From the NCBI RefSeq assembly GCF_041080815.1, contig NZ_CP160205.1:1674001-1738000 (forward strand): a DNA stretch of 64,000 nt, in the 5' to 3' direction. Position 1 is the stretch's first letter, and the number at the start of each line of letters is the position of its first letter. A program made the translations under genes and the position numbers. Below, in pieces: positions 1 to 8,232 of this stretch. Below the pieces are notes generated by a model. That model worked only from the letters and a program-made list of their open reading frames with translations. It was not told the DNA's origin and ran no database searches. This DNA comes from Mucilaginibacter yixingensis (GTDB lineage Bacteria; Bacteroidota; Bacteroidia; Sphingobacteriales; Sphingobacteriaceae).

Positions 1-1
1 C

Positions 2-163
2 CGTGGCGATCAACTGGTGCACATCAATATCTGGACACCAAAAGCACTGAACCGCGAAGAGCGCGAATTGCTGGAGAAACTGGCTAACTCGCCAAATTTC
101 AAGCCTAACCCAGGTAAGAATGAAAAGAGTTTCTTTGAACGGATGAAAGAGTATTTTGAGTAA
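2..163 (+). CDS. dnaJ: DnaJ chaperone, C-terminal end (partial)
   Basis: The window opens inside this gene and only its last 53 codons are visible. The peptide begins RGDQLVHINIWTPKALNREE and ends with an acidic/basic helix finishing in KEYFE. The GDQLV-hydrophobic-(V/T)P-x-x-L pattern is the end of the second beta-barrel substrate-binding domain of DnaJ (Hsp40), the DnaK co-chaperone. J-domain and zinc centre lie outside the window. A strong hairpin terminator follows 43 bases after the stop. Confidence 0.85.
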   Translation, partial: RGDQLVHINIWTPKALNREERELLEKLANSPNFKPNPGKNEKSFFERMKEYFE

Positions 164-206
164 TACCCCTCCCGACCTCCCCGAAAGGGAGGAGAGTTGA
201 AATATA

Positions 207-244
207 AAAACATCAAAGGCCGCGTTAGCGGCCTTTGATGTTTT
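207..244. terminator. Hairpin terminator between dnaJ and the WD40 gene
   Basis: A 17-bp perfect stem (207-223 with 228-244) closes a GTTA loop. The outer bases are A-run on the left and T-run on the right, so it can terminate transcription from both sides. It lies between convergent genes. Confidence 0.85.
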
Positions 245-253
245 ATATGTTAT

Positions 254-341
254 GTCGTGCCGAACTTGTTTCGGCATCCCACGTGCTAAGTGGTCGTGTG
301 CAACTTAGCCTATGGGGTCCCGAAACAAGTTCGGGATGACT
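254..341. repeat. Palindromic intergenic repeat (CCGAACTTGTTTCGG type)
   Basis: Imperfect inverted arms at 254-280 and 315-340 share the core CCGAAC(T)TTGTTTCGG and end in GTC/GAC. An inner inverted repeat GCTAAG...CTTAGC sits in the loop. It is noncoding and looks like a REP- or MITE-type element. No second copy is seen in this window. Confidence 0.6.
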
Positions 342-355
342 TAGGAAGAGATTTG

Positions 356-1258
356 TTAAATCCCGGTCCCCCACACCATAATGTTCTTATCATCACCCGT
401 ACTAATCAACTGATCATCATTCCAAACCAGTTTATTAACCGATAGTACATGGGCCGGATAACCTTTCTCGCGACTGATGATCTTCCGCAGACTGAAATCT
501 TCGGTATCCCAGATCTTGATGCTTTTGTCCATACTGGCGGTAGCAAACAAAGGTTGGGTAGGATGAACGGCGATATGATTGATGGCAAATAAATGTGCCG
601 GGATATTTTTCACTAATTCAAAGCTATTGGCATCCCAGATTTTCAATTGTGCATCGCGGGCCCCGGAGTAGATGTGTCGGCCGTCGGCAGAGTAGGCAGT
701 TGCAAAGACCGACATGGTGTGCCCGGTCAGTGTAGCTTGCGGACTATAGTCGTCTAAATTAAAAACGGCCACGCTGTTATCGCGACAACCAAATGCTGCG
801 CTTTTTTGATCGGGCGAAATGGCAATACTGCGGATGGTATCATGCGATACTTTAACCACATGCACACGTTCCAGGGTATCCAGATTCCAAACGCTTGTGG
901 TACCATCTTCTGAGGCCACCAGCAGTTCTTTTTTGTTGGGGACGGATTGGATATCAAAAACAGGTTTAGTGTGGAAGTTTAAGCCTTTAATCAGTTTCTG
1001 CTGAATGAAATCGAATACCAGTACTTGTCCACTGCGCAGACCGGCAAACATCAGCGGATAACCTGCCGGGCAATGGATAGCATAAATTGACGCATTGACC
1101 GGAAACATCACCTTGATGAACGAGTTAGTTTTCAGGCTCCATTCTACCAGTCCCTTATCGTTACCGCCAGAAAACAGGATGCCTGGCTTTTGTGAGAGCG
1201 TTAAAGCGTATACGGGATTGCCGTGGCCAGTTAATTCGGTGAGTTTTTCTATGGTCAT
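356..1258 (-). CDS. WD40 repeat protein (seven-bladed propeller)
   Basis: The 300-residue protein is built almost entirely of WD40 blades. I count seven, each with a G-x-x-D/S-G/N...(V/I)W-like ending (for example SGGNDKGLVEW, ASEDGTTSVWN, SGARDAQLKIWD, ATASMDKSIKIWD, STGDDKNIMVW), enough for one closed propeller. No signal peptide or membrane segment is present, so it is probably a cytoplasmic scaffold for protein interactions; its partner is unknown. It lies downstream of hisIE on the same strand but is separated from it by a palindromic repeat, so co-transcription with the his operon is uncertain. Confidence 0.8.
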   Translation of the reverse strand: MTIEKLTELTGHGNPVYALTLSQKPGILFSGGNDKGLVEWSLKTNSFIKVMFPVNASIYAIHCPAGYPLMFAGLRSGQVLVFDFIQQKLIKGLNFHTKPVFDIQSVPNKKELLVASEDGTTSVWNLDTLERVHVVKVSHDTIRSIAISPDQKSAAFGCRDNSVAVFNLDDYSPQATLTGHTMSVFATAYSADGRHIYSGARDAQLKIWDANSFELVKNIPAHLFAINHIAVHPTQPLFATASMDKSIKIWDTEDFSLRKIISREKGYPAHVLSVNKLVWNDDQLISTGDDKNIMVWGTGI

Positions 1259-1281
1259 TTGTCGGTGGGCATTATCCTAAA

Positions 1282-1379
1282 ACGTCATTGCGAGGAACGA
1301 AGCAATCTCTGCAAAGGACATTCCGACTTGTATGACGGCCTGGCAATTACAGAGATTGCTTCGTTCCTCGCAATGACGT
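1282..1379. repeat. Palindromic repeat family A, copy 1
   Basis: Perfect 30-bp inverted arms at 1282-1311 and 1350-1379 begin ACGTCATTGCGAGGAACGAA. The interior of about 38 bases is unrelated to other copies. Further copies with the same arms lie at 8111, 31123, 37498 and 57385. Here it separates hisIE from the WD40 gene. Confidence 0.85.
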
Positions 1380-1383
1380 GATG

Positions 1384-1977
1384 TTATTTATGACGAGACT
1401 CTAAGTTTTTTGCAATCGTTTCAAGGCTTAAGCCTTTTTCACGCAGCAATACAATTAGGTGAAACACCAGGTCTGAAGCCTCGTTAATCAGGTCGGTCTC
1501 TGTTTCGGCAAGGGCGGCAATTACCGTTTCTACACCTTCTTCGCCAACTTTCTGGGCAATTTTGTTGAGGCCTTTACTGCGCAGTTTGTTAACGTATGAT
1601 CCTTCTACCGGGTTCTCAAAACGGTCGTTCACAATCTGTTCCAGCTCCATAATGAAGTTCTGGTTATACTCGGTATTAAAGCAGCTGCGTGAGCCGGTGT
1701 GGCAAGTTGGGCCATCAGGTTTTACCTTGATAAGGATGGTATCGTTATCGCAATCAATAGCCATGCTTTTTACATGCAGAAAATTGTTGCTGGTTTCGCC
1801 TTTTGTCCACAAGCGTTGTTTTGAGCGCGAGAAGAAGGTGACGATTTTTTCCTTTTCGGTTTTCTCGTAAGCTTCCTGGTTCATGTAACCCAGCATCAGC
1901 ACCTCAAGGGTTTTCTCGTCTTGTATAACTACCGGCACAAGGCCGTCGGTTTTGCTAAAATCTATTTCCATTAACAT
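1384..1977 (-). CDS. hisIE: Bifunctional phosphoribosyl-AMP cyclohydrolase / phosphoribosyl-ATP pyrophosphatase
   Basis: This cytoplasmic enzyme carries out steps two and three of histidine synthesis. Residues 1-105 are the HisI domain, with the metal-binding D-C-D-N-D run (75-79) and the C-H-x5-C zinc motif (C92, H93, C99). Residues about 108-197 are the all-helical HisE domain with KVGEEGVETVIAA and the NEASDLVFHL helix typical of MazG-like pyrophosphatases. The length of 197 fits HisIE fusions. Met1 or Met3 could be the start. It is the last his gene; 19 bases separate it from the upstream propeller gene. Confidence 0.95.
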   Translation of the reverse strand: MLMEIDFSKTDGLVPVVIQDEKTLEVLMLGYMNQEAYEKTEKEKIVTFFSRSKQRLWTKGETSNNFLHVKSMAIDCDNDTILIKVKPDGPTCHTGSRSCFNTEYNQNFIMELEQIVNDRFENPVEGSYVNKLRSKGLNKIAQKVGEEGVETVIAALAETETDLINEASDLVFHLIVLLREKGLSLETIAKNLESRHK

Positions 1978-1996
1978 CTATTCTAAACCTGTCAAA

Positions 1997-3472
1997 CTAT
2001 TTTCTTTCGATTTTTACCAGTCCCTGGCGTGTTGCCAAATATAGGACTCCGTTACTGTTTAAAGCCATATCAGAGATATATGGCGTAGGTATATTGGAGT
2101 TCTTATTATGATAATTCTCCCAATTACCCTTTAAATCATATCTAACCAACCCCGCCCGGTCCGTCGCAATCCAAAGCACCTTTTCATTTTTATCATAGAG
2201 TACTTTTGTTACATGATTAAAAGGCATCCCTGAATTATCTGTGGTAAATTGTTTTATATCTCCGTTAGATGAACAAATGGCTACGCCTTCGTCGGCATTT
2301 AAGCTCTTTTTATCTTTTCTGTCATACTCAAAAAGCCCTAAGTATACATTGCCGTTTTCATCCTCGTCCATAGAGGTAATGCATTTGTTTTTAAGCACAG
2401 TAGCCGTGTTATTATAGCTGATTGCCTTGCCGTTTTCATCAAGCAAAACAGAGCCGCTAAACGTTCCCACCCATATTCTGTTCTTTGAATCACGTTTAGC
2501 AAAATATACCCGGTCTGACGGAAGTTCTTTAACCTTCGCCTTATTAATTGTATTCCAGGTCCCATTTTTATAAATGGTTAAACCTTTATCAGAGCAAAAG
2601 AATACCTCTGCGGATTTAGTGTTATTGATGATGCTATAAGTGCCGCTACTTCCCGTTGTTGTCGAATCGTATTTGGTCCATTTGTCACCATTGAAGCTAT
2701 ATATATCGTCTTTAATGCACGTCCACTTTATGTTTTTATTGTCAGCTATTATAGTGTGATAAACAAAAGGCACTTTATTATTATCAGACACATATTGCCC
2801 GGCCGGGATGAAACTGCTGCCCGTAAATTTTACAAGATTTTGCTCAGTGGTTAGCCAAACGGTGTTGTTGGCATCAATAGCAATATGATCATTAAAATTG
2901 TCGGGCAAATTTGAGTTTTTTGAATTCCAGAACTTTATATTATAGTTCTTTAAGTTTTCGTTGGTGTACGCGTAGCTCTTGTTGTAAATCTCGGGATCTC
3001 TGGCTTCGAATGATCTTCTGAATGCATTCATGTCCACCCTAGCTACGCTTGCCGTTAAAACTCCATTTTTTATTTCTGCAGATATATTAATGGATGTTCG
3101 TCCTACAGTTTTACCATTTTCTTTAGCTGGTATCCAGCCCGTGAATAGATTTAAAGCCCGTACAATACTGGCAGAGGTGGGGCTATCTGAAGCGTCAGTA
3201 TGACTTAAAACACAACCATTGCCTGTAGAGTCCACTAAAACCTGGAACAATATTTTACCATTCACTTTCCTGTAATCGCTGCCGTTTGTTTTATTCAACT
3301 TGTTAACCAAATTGTTAAACTCATTGGTGTTTACACCTGCTTTTTCGTCACCACAGTCCAGACAAAAAGTGTTGGTGATGCAGTTATCCAGTTTAACCGG
3401 AAAAATGTTCTGCGCCTTTATATTCAGTTTGACGGTTACTAGAACGAGAAGAATAAGGAGGCTTTTTTTCAT
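1997..3472 (-). CDS. Secreted protein: TonB-C-like domain plus regulator-type propeller
   Basis: A signal peptide (MKKSLLILLVLVTVKLNIKA) precedes a domain at about 60-135 that resembles the C-terminal fold of TonB (KILFQVLVDSTGNG...FTGWIPAKENGK). Residues about 180-491 hold beta-propeller blades of the two-component-regulator type, with NSNLPDN, RIWVGTF, LWIATDRAGLVRYD and YLATRQGLVKI as typical pieces. There is no histidine kinase or DNA-binding domain, so it is only the sensor-like part. It sits 6 bases after hisF and 19 before hisIE on the same strand, so it appears to be in the his transcript although no role in histidine synthesis is suggested by its sequence. Confidence 0.7.
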   Translation of the reverse strand: MKKSLLILLVLVTVKLNIKAQNIFPVKLDNCITNTFCLDCGDEKAGVNTNEFNNLVNKLNKTNGSDYRKVNGKILFQVLVDSTGNGCVLSHTDASDSPTSASIVRALNLFTGWIPAKENGKTVGRTSINISAEIKNGVLTASVARVDMNAFRRSFEARDPEIYNKSYAYTNENLKNYNIKFWNSKNSNLPDNFNDHIAIDANNTVWLTTEQNLVKFTGSSFIPAGQYVSDNNKVPFVYHTIIADNKNIKWTCIKDDIYSFNGDKWTKYDSTTTGSSGTYSIINNTKSAEVFFCSDKGLTIYKNGTWNTINKAKVKELPSDRVYFAKRDSKNRIWVGTFSGSVLLDENGKAISYNNTATVLKNKCITSMDEDENGNVYLGLFEYDRKDKKSLNADEGVAICSSNGDIKQFTTDNSGMPFNHVTKVLYDKNEKVLWIATDRAGLVRYDLKGNWENYHNKNSNIPTPYISDMALNSNGVLYLATRQGLVKIERK

Positions 3473-3478
3473 AATGGC

Positions 3479-4273
3479 TTATCTAACTTCTATATGATGA
3501 TTTCTTAATACCTGTTTCAAATCAGGGATCAAAATTTCGCCATAATGAAAAACAGAAGCAGCCAAGGCAGCATCAACGTTGGTTTGCTCAAATACATCCA
3601 CAAAGTGCTGCTTGCTACCCGCACCGCCCGAGGCAATTACCGGGATATGCACCGCATCGTTCACCTGTTTTAAGAATGTATTATCGAAGCCTCCTTTGGT
3701 ACCATCGTGATCCATTGAGGTCAGCAGGATTTCGCCCGCGCCGCGTTGCTCGGCTTCCAGTATCCAGTTAAAGGTTTCTTTTTCGGTAGCAATGCGACCG
3801 CCATTTAGGTGCACTAAGTTTTTACCGTTCACGTTGCGTGTATCAACGGCTACAATCACAAACTGCACGCCGAAGGCTTTAGCCAGTTCATCAATCAAGG
3901 CCGGATTACGTACCGCTGCTGAATTGATGGAGATTTTATCGGCACCGGCATTTAACAAAACGTCGGCGTCGGCAATTTCATTGATCCCACCACCAATGGT
4001 GAACGGGATATTGATCTGACGGGCCACAGCCTTAACCAGTTCTACCATCGTTTTACGGCGCTCGTGCGTAGCCGTAATATCCAGAAACACCAGCTCATCA
4101 GCACCTTGCTGAGAGTAATTCCACGCCAGTTCTACCGGGTCGCCGGCATCGCGCAGGTCTACAAAGTTTACGCCTTTTACCGTGCGGCCGTCTTTAACGT
4201 CCAGGCAGGGAACGATGCGCTTGGCTAAGCCAGAGCCCGAAGGGCGACGATTATATAAGTTATTGTCTTTCAA
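3479..4273 (-). CDS. hisF: Imidazole glycerol phosphate synthase, cyclase subunit
   Basis: HisF closes the imidazole ring using ammonia channelled from HisH, giving IGP and AICAR. The (beta/alpha)8 barrel is clear: [15 protein letters not shown] with catalytic Asp25, the second catalytic Asp in VIVAVDTRN, and phosphate loops GGGI and ASGGAG. At 264 residues it is about 13 longer than usual. The extra N-terminus (residues 1-15) precedes the normal first residues, and no ATG exists between the upstream in-frame TGA and LAKRI; a TTG at 4271-4273 is the only plausible start. The extension contains the palindrome GCCCGAAGGGC, which suggests repeat-derived sequence. Confidence 0.93.
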   Translation of the reverse strand: MKDNNLYNRRPSGSGLAKRIVPCLDVKDGRTVKGVNFVDLRDAGDPVELAWNYSQQGADELVFLDITATHERRKTMVELVKAVARQINIPFTIGGGINEIADADVLLNAGADKISINSAAVRNPALIDELAKAFGVQFVIVAVDTRNVNGKNLVHLNGGRIATEKETFNWILEAEQRGAGEILLTSMDHDGTKGGFDNTFLKQVNDAVHIPVIASGGAGSKQHFVDVFEQTNVDAALAASVFHYGEILIPDLKQVLRNHHIEVR

Positions 4274-4292
4274 ACCTCAGAATAATTAAACC

Positions 4293-4422
4293 CCATGTCA
4301 TTTCGACCAACGGGAGAACTGCTCTCTTGAGCGTTAGCGAAAAAATCTTTTCGATCATGCATCCCGGTAAATCCCATCGAAAAGATTTCTCTCTTCGCTG
4401 CGCTACGTTCGAAATGACATGG
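4293..4422. repeat. Palindromic repeat family B, copy 1
   Basis: The ends are inverted copies CCATGTCATTTCGA and TCGAAATGACATGG, with an inner inverted pair around AAAAATCTTTTCGAT and ATCGAAAAGATTT. It separates hisA from hisF. A related copy starting TGTCATTTCGACCAACGGGA lies at 19751. Confidence 0.75.
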
Positions 4423-4452
4423 TTTTTTATTGGCCCTTCGGGCCGGGGGGCT

Positions 4453-5202
4453 TTAGATCGAAATCAGCGACTGCAAATTCCAGTTCTTAATCTCCTCAAT
4501 AGTAATGCGCTCTTCATAGATAGCTTTGCCCACTACTACCGATTCTACCTTGATCTTGTTCAGCGCCTCCACGTCTTCAATTGAAGATACACCGCCCGAT
4601 GCAATCAGTTTGATGAATGGTGAATGATCCAGCAGTTTTGAGTACAACTCAATGCCAGCACCGCCCAGTTTGCCATCTTTACCAATATCGGTACACAGGA
4701 AACGGAAGAAGCCTAAAGACAAACATCTGTCCACATAATCCATCAGTTTGATGGGTGAGCTTTCCATCCAGCCAGAGTATTTAATTACCTCATCAAGCAC
4801 GTCAATGGCAACAACAATATGGTCGCTGCAGTTGTCGCGGCCGCAAAGATCTTTGCTTAAGTCGGGCAGGAAAGTAGGGTTGGTGATGGCCTGTGTACCC
4901 ACTATAACACGCTGGATACCGGCATCAATCAGTTCTTTTACTTTATCAATGCTGCGGATACCGCCGCCATATTGCACTTTCATATCTGTTTTACGTATTA
5001 CGTCAAACAGGTACTGCTGGTTGCTGAAATCGCCTTTGGCACCATTCAGGTCTATAATGTGGATGAGGTTGGTACCATTGCTCTGGTAACGCTCAATCAT
5101 CTCTTCGAGGGTAACGTTGTATTCGGTTTTCTGGCTGTAATCGCCTTCGCGCAGGCGTACTACTTTTTTGTCCAGAATATCGATGGCCGGGATAATGTAC
5201 AT
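4453..5202 (-). CDS. hisA: ProFAR isomerase
   Basis: HisA converts ProFAR to PRFAR by an Amadori rearrangement. The 249-residue barrel begins MYIIPAIDILDKKVVRLREG with catalytic Asp8; the second catalytic Asp lies in VVAIDVLDE, and the two phosphate-binding GGG(I/V)-S/R loops are present (QYGGGIRS, ASGGVSS). It starts 7 bases after the hisH stop. A small GGCCCGAAGGGCC palindrome (4433-4445) and repeat family B follow its stop. Confidence 0.95.
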   Translation of the reverse strand: MYIIPAIDILDKKVVRLREGDYSQKTEYNVTLEEMIERYQSNGTNLIHIIDLNGAKGDFSNQQYLFDVIRKTDMKVQYGGGIRSIDKVKELIDAGIQRVIVGTQAITNPTFLPDLSKDLCGRDNCSDHIVVAIDVLDEVIKYSGWMESSPIKLMDYVDRCLSLGFFRFLCTDIGKDGKLGGAGIELYSKLLDHSPFIKLIASGGVSSIEDVEALNKIKVESVVVGKAIYEERITIEEIKNWNLQSLISI

Positions 5203-5209
5203 GTCTTTC

Positions 5210-5800
5210 TTAGATTTTTGAAAAGTTTGCTAACAGTTGTTCTCCATACACGCCAGATTTCTCCGGGTGGAATTGCACACCATAAAAATTGTTAAGCCAA
5301 ATTGATGCCGAAAATTTCAAACTGTAATCGGTTGAGGCTAAAGTATATTGGGGATTGTACTCAATATAGTACGAATGTACAAAGTAAAAGTGTGATGCTT
5401 CAGGAATATCTTTAAAAAGCGGGTTCTCCTTCTCTGCCATCACGCGGTTCCAACCGGTGTGCGGTACCTTGTAATCAGCACTATCTGCAAAGCGTTTGGT
5501 TTGTACGGGGATGATACCCAGTAGGTTAGCGTCGCCTTCCTCAGAGTGCTCCGTCATCAGCTGCATACCCACGCAAATGCCCAGTGTAGGTTTATCCAGC
5601 TTTTGGATGTGCGGCACCAGTCCGGTTTGCTGCAGCTTGTTCATAGCTGCCCCGGCATGGCCCACGCCCGGTATAATAATGCGGTCATACAGGTCAAAAT
5701 CGCTCTCCTTCTCAATCATACCGTGACTGATACCCAGTCTGTCCAGTGCCGATGTTAAAGAGAAGATGTTGCCTGCGCCGTATTGTACAATTCCTATCAT
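5210..5800 (-). CDS. hisH: Imidazole glycerol phosphate synthase, glutaminase subunit
   Basis: HisH hydrolyses glutamine and passes ammonia to HisF. This is a class I glutamine amidotransferase of 196 residues: oxyanion region PGVGHAG near 44-50, nucleophile Cys76 in LGICVGMQ, and the His-x-Glu pair in GVQFHPEKSG near the C-terminus. It is 7 bases from hisA, which suggests translational coupling. Upstream, a short inverted repeat separates it from hisB. Confidence 0.95.
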   Translation of the reverse strand: MIGIVQYGAGNIFSLTSALDRLGISHGMIEKESDFDLYDRIIIPGVGHAGAAMNKLQQTGLVPHIQKLDKPTLGICVGMQLMTEHSEEGDANLLGIIPVQTKRFADSADYKVPHTGWNRVMAEKENPLFKDIPEASHFYFVHSYYIEYNPQYTLASTDYSLKFSASIWLNNFYGVQFHPEKSGVYGEQLLANFSKI

Positions 5801-5809
5801 TCTTTTATA

Positions 5810-5894
5810 GATTCAAGAGTAGAGAGTCAAGAATCAGGAGCGCGAGAACATCAAAAAGAAAATATCTTAATTCTTGAATCTCTACTCTTGATTC
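5810..5894. repeat. Inverted repeat between hisB and hisH
   Basis: Arms of 24 bases at 5810-5833 and 5871-5894 are complementary at 22 positions (core TCAAGAGTAGAGA). The loop is 37 bases. It resembles neither family A nor B. No T-run flanks it, so a terminator is unlikely. Confidence 0.7.
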
Positions 5895-5901
5895 CAATAA
5901 T

Positions 5902-7053
5902 CTACAAGACCCCCTTAGTACTTGGTAAAACCATGTTATTTACATCACGTTTAACGGCCATCTTTATTGCCTTTGCAAAAGCTTTAAAGATAGCTTCTAT
6001 TTTGTGATGCTCGTTGATGCCTTCAGCTTTGATATTGAGATTACATTTGGCTGCATCGCTAAATGATTTGAAGAAATGATAGAACATCTCTGTCGGCATT
6101 TCGCCAATCTTTTCGCGTTTAAAGTCAGCCTCCCACATCAGCCAGTTGCGGCCGCCAAAATCAATGGCCACCTGCGCCAGGCAGTCGTCCATTGGCAGGC
6201 AGAAACCGTACCGTTCAATACCGCGTTTGTCGCCTAAAGTAGTAGCAAACAGTTCGCCCAGGGCAATGCCGGTATCTTCAATGGTGTGATGCTCGTCTAT
6301 ATGCAGATCGCCTTTGGCGGTCAGTTCCATATCGATACTACCGTGACGGGCAATCTGATCCAGCATGTGGTCAAAAAAGTGCAGACCGGTGCTGATCTTG
6401 GCATCGCCTTTACCGTCCAGGTTGATCTTGATATGGATGTCGGTTTCTTTAGTGGTACGACGATGTTCGCCTACGCGCTCGCCTACTTTTAAAAACTCGT
6501 AGATCTGTTGCCAGTCGGTAGTTTCCAGGGCCACTACGTCTTTTAACTCATCGTGTGCGCTTTGGTTAACTTCCTCATGGCCACCCAGGTTATTGTTGGC
6601 ATTTAACCAGATGGATTTAGCTCCCAGGTTGCGGGCCAGCAGCACATCGTTCTTGCGATCGCCAATGGTGAACGAGTTTTTCAGATCGTATTTAGTTTCG
6701 TCAAAATACTCCGTAAGCAGGGCCGTGCCCGGTTTGCGGGTAGGGGCATTGTCGCGCGCAAAAGTACGGTCGACCACAATGTTGCTGAATTTTACGCCTT
6801 CGTTCTCAAAAGTTTTCAGTACGAAGTTTTGCACCGGCCAGAAGGTATCTTCCGGATAAGAGTCGGTACCCAAACCGTCCTGGTTAGTTACCATTACCAG
6901 TTCATAATCCAGTTCAGCAGCAATTTTAGGCAGGTATTGCAGCGCTTTAGGGTAGAAGATCAGCTTGGCAAACGAGTCAATCTGCTCATCTTCCGGCTCC
7001 AGAATCAGCGTGCCGTCGCGGTCTACAAAGAGTATTTTTTTTAACGTATTCAT
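5902..7053 (-). CDS. hisB: Bifunctional histidinol-phosphatase / imidazoleglycerol-phosphate dehydratase
   Basis: Residues 1-170 are a HAD phosphatase ([10 protein letters not shown] nucleophile motif, [10 protein letters not shown] motif [12 protein letters not shown] motif IV). Residues about 190-383 are the dehydratase, with its metal-binding HFFDHMLDQ and [10 protein letters not shown] motifs and a second copy near INEHHKIEA. The cysteine zinc loop seen in GmhB-type relatives, including the GmhB-like protein at 12727, is replaced here by [10 protein letters not shown]. The start codon overlaps the hisC stop by 4 bases (ATGA), so the two genes are probably translationally coupled. Confidence 0.95.
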   Translation of the reverse strand: MNTLKKILFVDRDGTLILEPEDEQIDSFAKLIFYPKALQYLPKIAAELDYELVMVTNQDGLGTDSYPEDTFWPVQNFVLKTFENEGVKFSNIVVDRTFARDNAPTRKPGTALLTEYFDETKYDLKNSFTIGDRKNDVLLARNLGAKSIWLNANNNLGGHEEVNQSAHDELKDVVALETTDWQQIYEFLKVGERVGEHRRTTKETDIHIKINLDGKGDAKISTGLHFFDHMLDQIARHGSIDMELTAKGDLHIDEHHTIEDTGIALGELFATTLGDKRGIERYGFCLPMDDCLAQVAIDFGGRNWLMWEADFKREKIGEMPTEMFYHFFKSFSDAAKCNLNIKAEGINEHHKIEAIFKAFAKAIKMAVKRDVNNMVLPSTKGVL

Positions 7054-8096
7054 TTAAAAGTCTTCAGGGTCTCAATCAATGTTTCATTTTCCTGCGGCGT
7101 ACCAATGGTAATGCGTAGCGCACCCTCGCAAAGCGTTACTTTAGAGCGATCGCGCACGATGATGCCATGGCTCACCAAGTAATTGTAGATCCCCTTGGCG
7201 TCGGTTGTTTTTACGAGGATAAAGTTAGCGTCACTTGGGTAGATATCCAGCACAAAATCAAAGTTTCTTAAAGCCAGCACCAGCTTATCGCGCTGGGCCA
7301 GCGTTTCTTTGATCCATGCATTCACCTGATCAACGTTTTGCAGGGCTTCTAATGCCAGTTGCTGCGAGGCCTCATTGATGTTGTAGGGCGGTTTTACCTT
7401 GTTCATCACCTCGATAATCTCTTCGCTGGCGAAGGCCATACCTACGCGCAGACCGGCCAATCCCCAGGCTTTAGATAGCGTTTGCAATACTACCAGGTTA
7501 GCATACTCGGTCAGTTCCTGGATGAAAGTTTTTTGACGGCTAAAGTTGATATAAGCCTCATCTACAACTACTAGTCCTTTGAAGTTAGCCAGCAGTGTCT
7601 CCACATCGGCTCGGTTAATAGAGTTACCGGTTGGATTGTTTGGCGAGCAGATGAAGATCATCTTGGTGTGCTTATCAATGGCTTCGGCAATGCCGTCCAG
7701 ATCAAGTTGATATTCTGCGGTAAGCGGTACACGTTTCAACGCCACATCATTTATGTTGGCCGAAACCTCGTACATGCCGTAAGTAGGCGGTACGATGATG
7801 ACGTTATCTACACCCGGGTTACAAAAGCTGCGGAACAGGATATCAATAGCCTCATCGCTGCCATTGCCCAGGAAGATGTTGCGTGCCGGTACGCCTTTAA
7901 TCTCGCTCAAACGCAGTTTTACGGCATATTGCAGCGGATCAGGGTAACGGTTATAGTTGGTATCTAACGGAGAACCAAAAGCGTTCTCGTTAGCGTCCAG
8001 ATAAACACTGGCTTCACCCTGAAACTCGTCACGCGCTGACGAGTAGGGTACCAGCTTTTTAATGTTTTCTCTTAATATATTATTGATGTCGAACAT
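7050..8096 (-). CDS. hisC: Histidinol-phosphate aminotransferase
   Basis: This class I/II PLP aminotransferase converts imidazole acetol phosphate and glutamate to histidinol phosphate. Visible motifs are [30 protein letters not shown] and the PLP lysine in [12 protein letters not shown]. The length of 348 is normal. It overlaps hisB by 4 bases downstream. Upstream, 136 bases containing a family A repeat separate it from hisD. Confidence 0.95.
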   Translation of the reverse strand: MFDINNILRENIKKLVPYSSARDEFQGEASVYLDANENAFGSPLDTNYNRYPDPLQYAVKLRLSEIKGVPARNIFLGNGSDEAIDILFRSFCNPGVDNVIIVPPTYGMYEVSANINDVALKRVPLTAEYQLDLDGIAEAIDKHTKMIFICSPNNPTGNSINRADVETLLANFKGLVVVDEAYINFSRQKTFIQELTEYANLVVLQTLSKAWGLAGLRVGMAFASEEIIEVMNKVKPPYNINEASQQLALEALQNVDQVNAWIKETLAQRDKLVLALRNFDFVLDIYPSDANFILVKTTDAKGIYNYLVSHGIIVRDRSKVTLCEGALRITIGTPQENETLIETLKTFK

Positions 8097-8110
8097 TTGC
8101 TATTTCCTTT

Positions 8111-8220
8111 TTGTCATTGCGAGGAACGTGAGTGACGAAGCAATCTCGTCGGCGTACGTGCGACGAGATTGCTTCGTCGTCCCCTGTACTTATTTCCCCG
8201 CCACTCCTCGCAATGACAAA
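8111..8220. repeat. Palindromic repeat family A, copy 2
   Basis: The ends TTGTCATTGCGAGGAACG and CTCCTCGCAATGACAA and the inner GACGAAGCAATCTCGTCG / CGACGAGATTGCTTCGTC arms match family A. The inner arms lie close together (about 8 bases), making a long interrupted hairpin between hisD and hisC. Confidence 0.85.
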
Positions 8221-8232
8221 GGGAATTAATGT

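Noticed and set aside
10..216. Minus-strand open frame of 68 codons antisense to the dnaJ end
   Set aside because: It runs through the coding end of dnaJ and the following terminator hairpin; a shadow of real sequence.
5810..5894. Inverted repeat between hisB and hisH as an intrinsic terminator within the operon
   Set aside because: No T-run on either side; it would also cut off hisHAF-IE without any other promoter visible.
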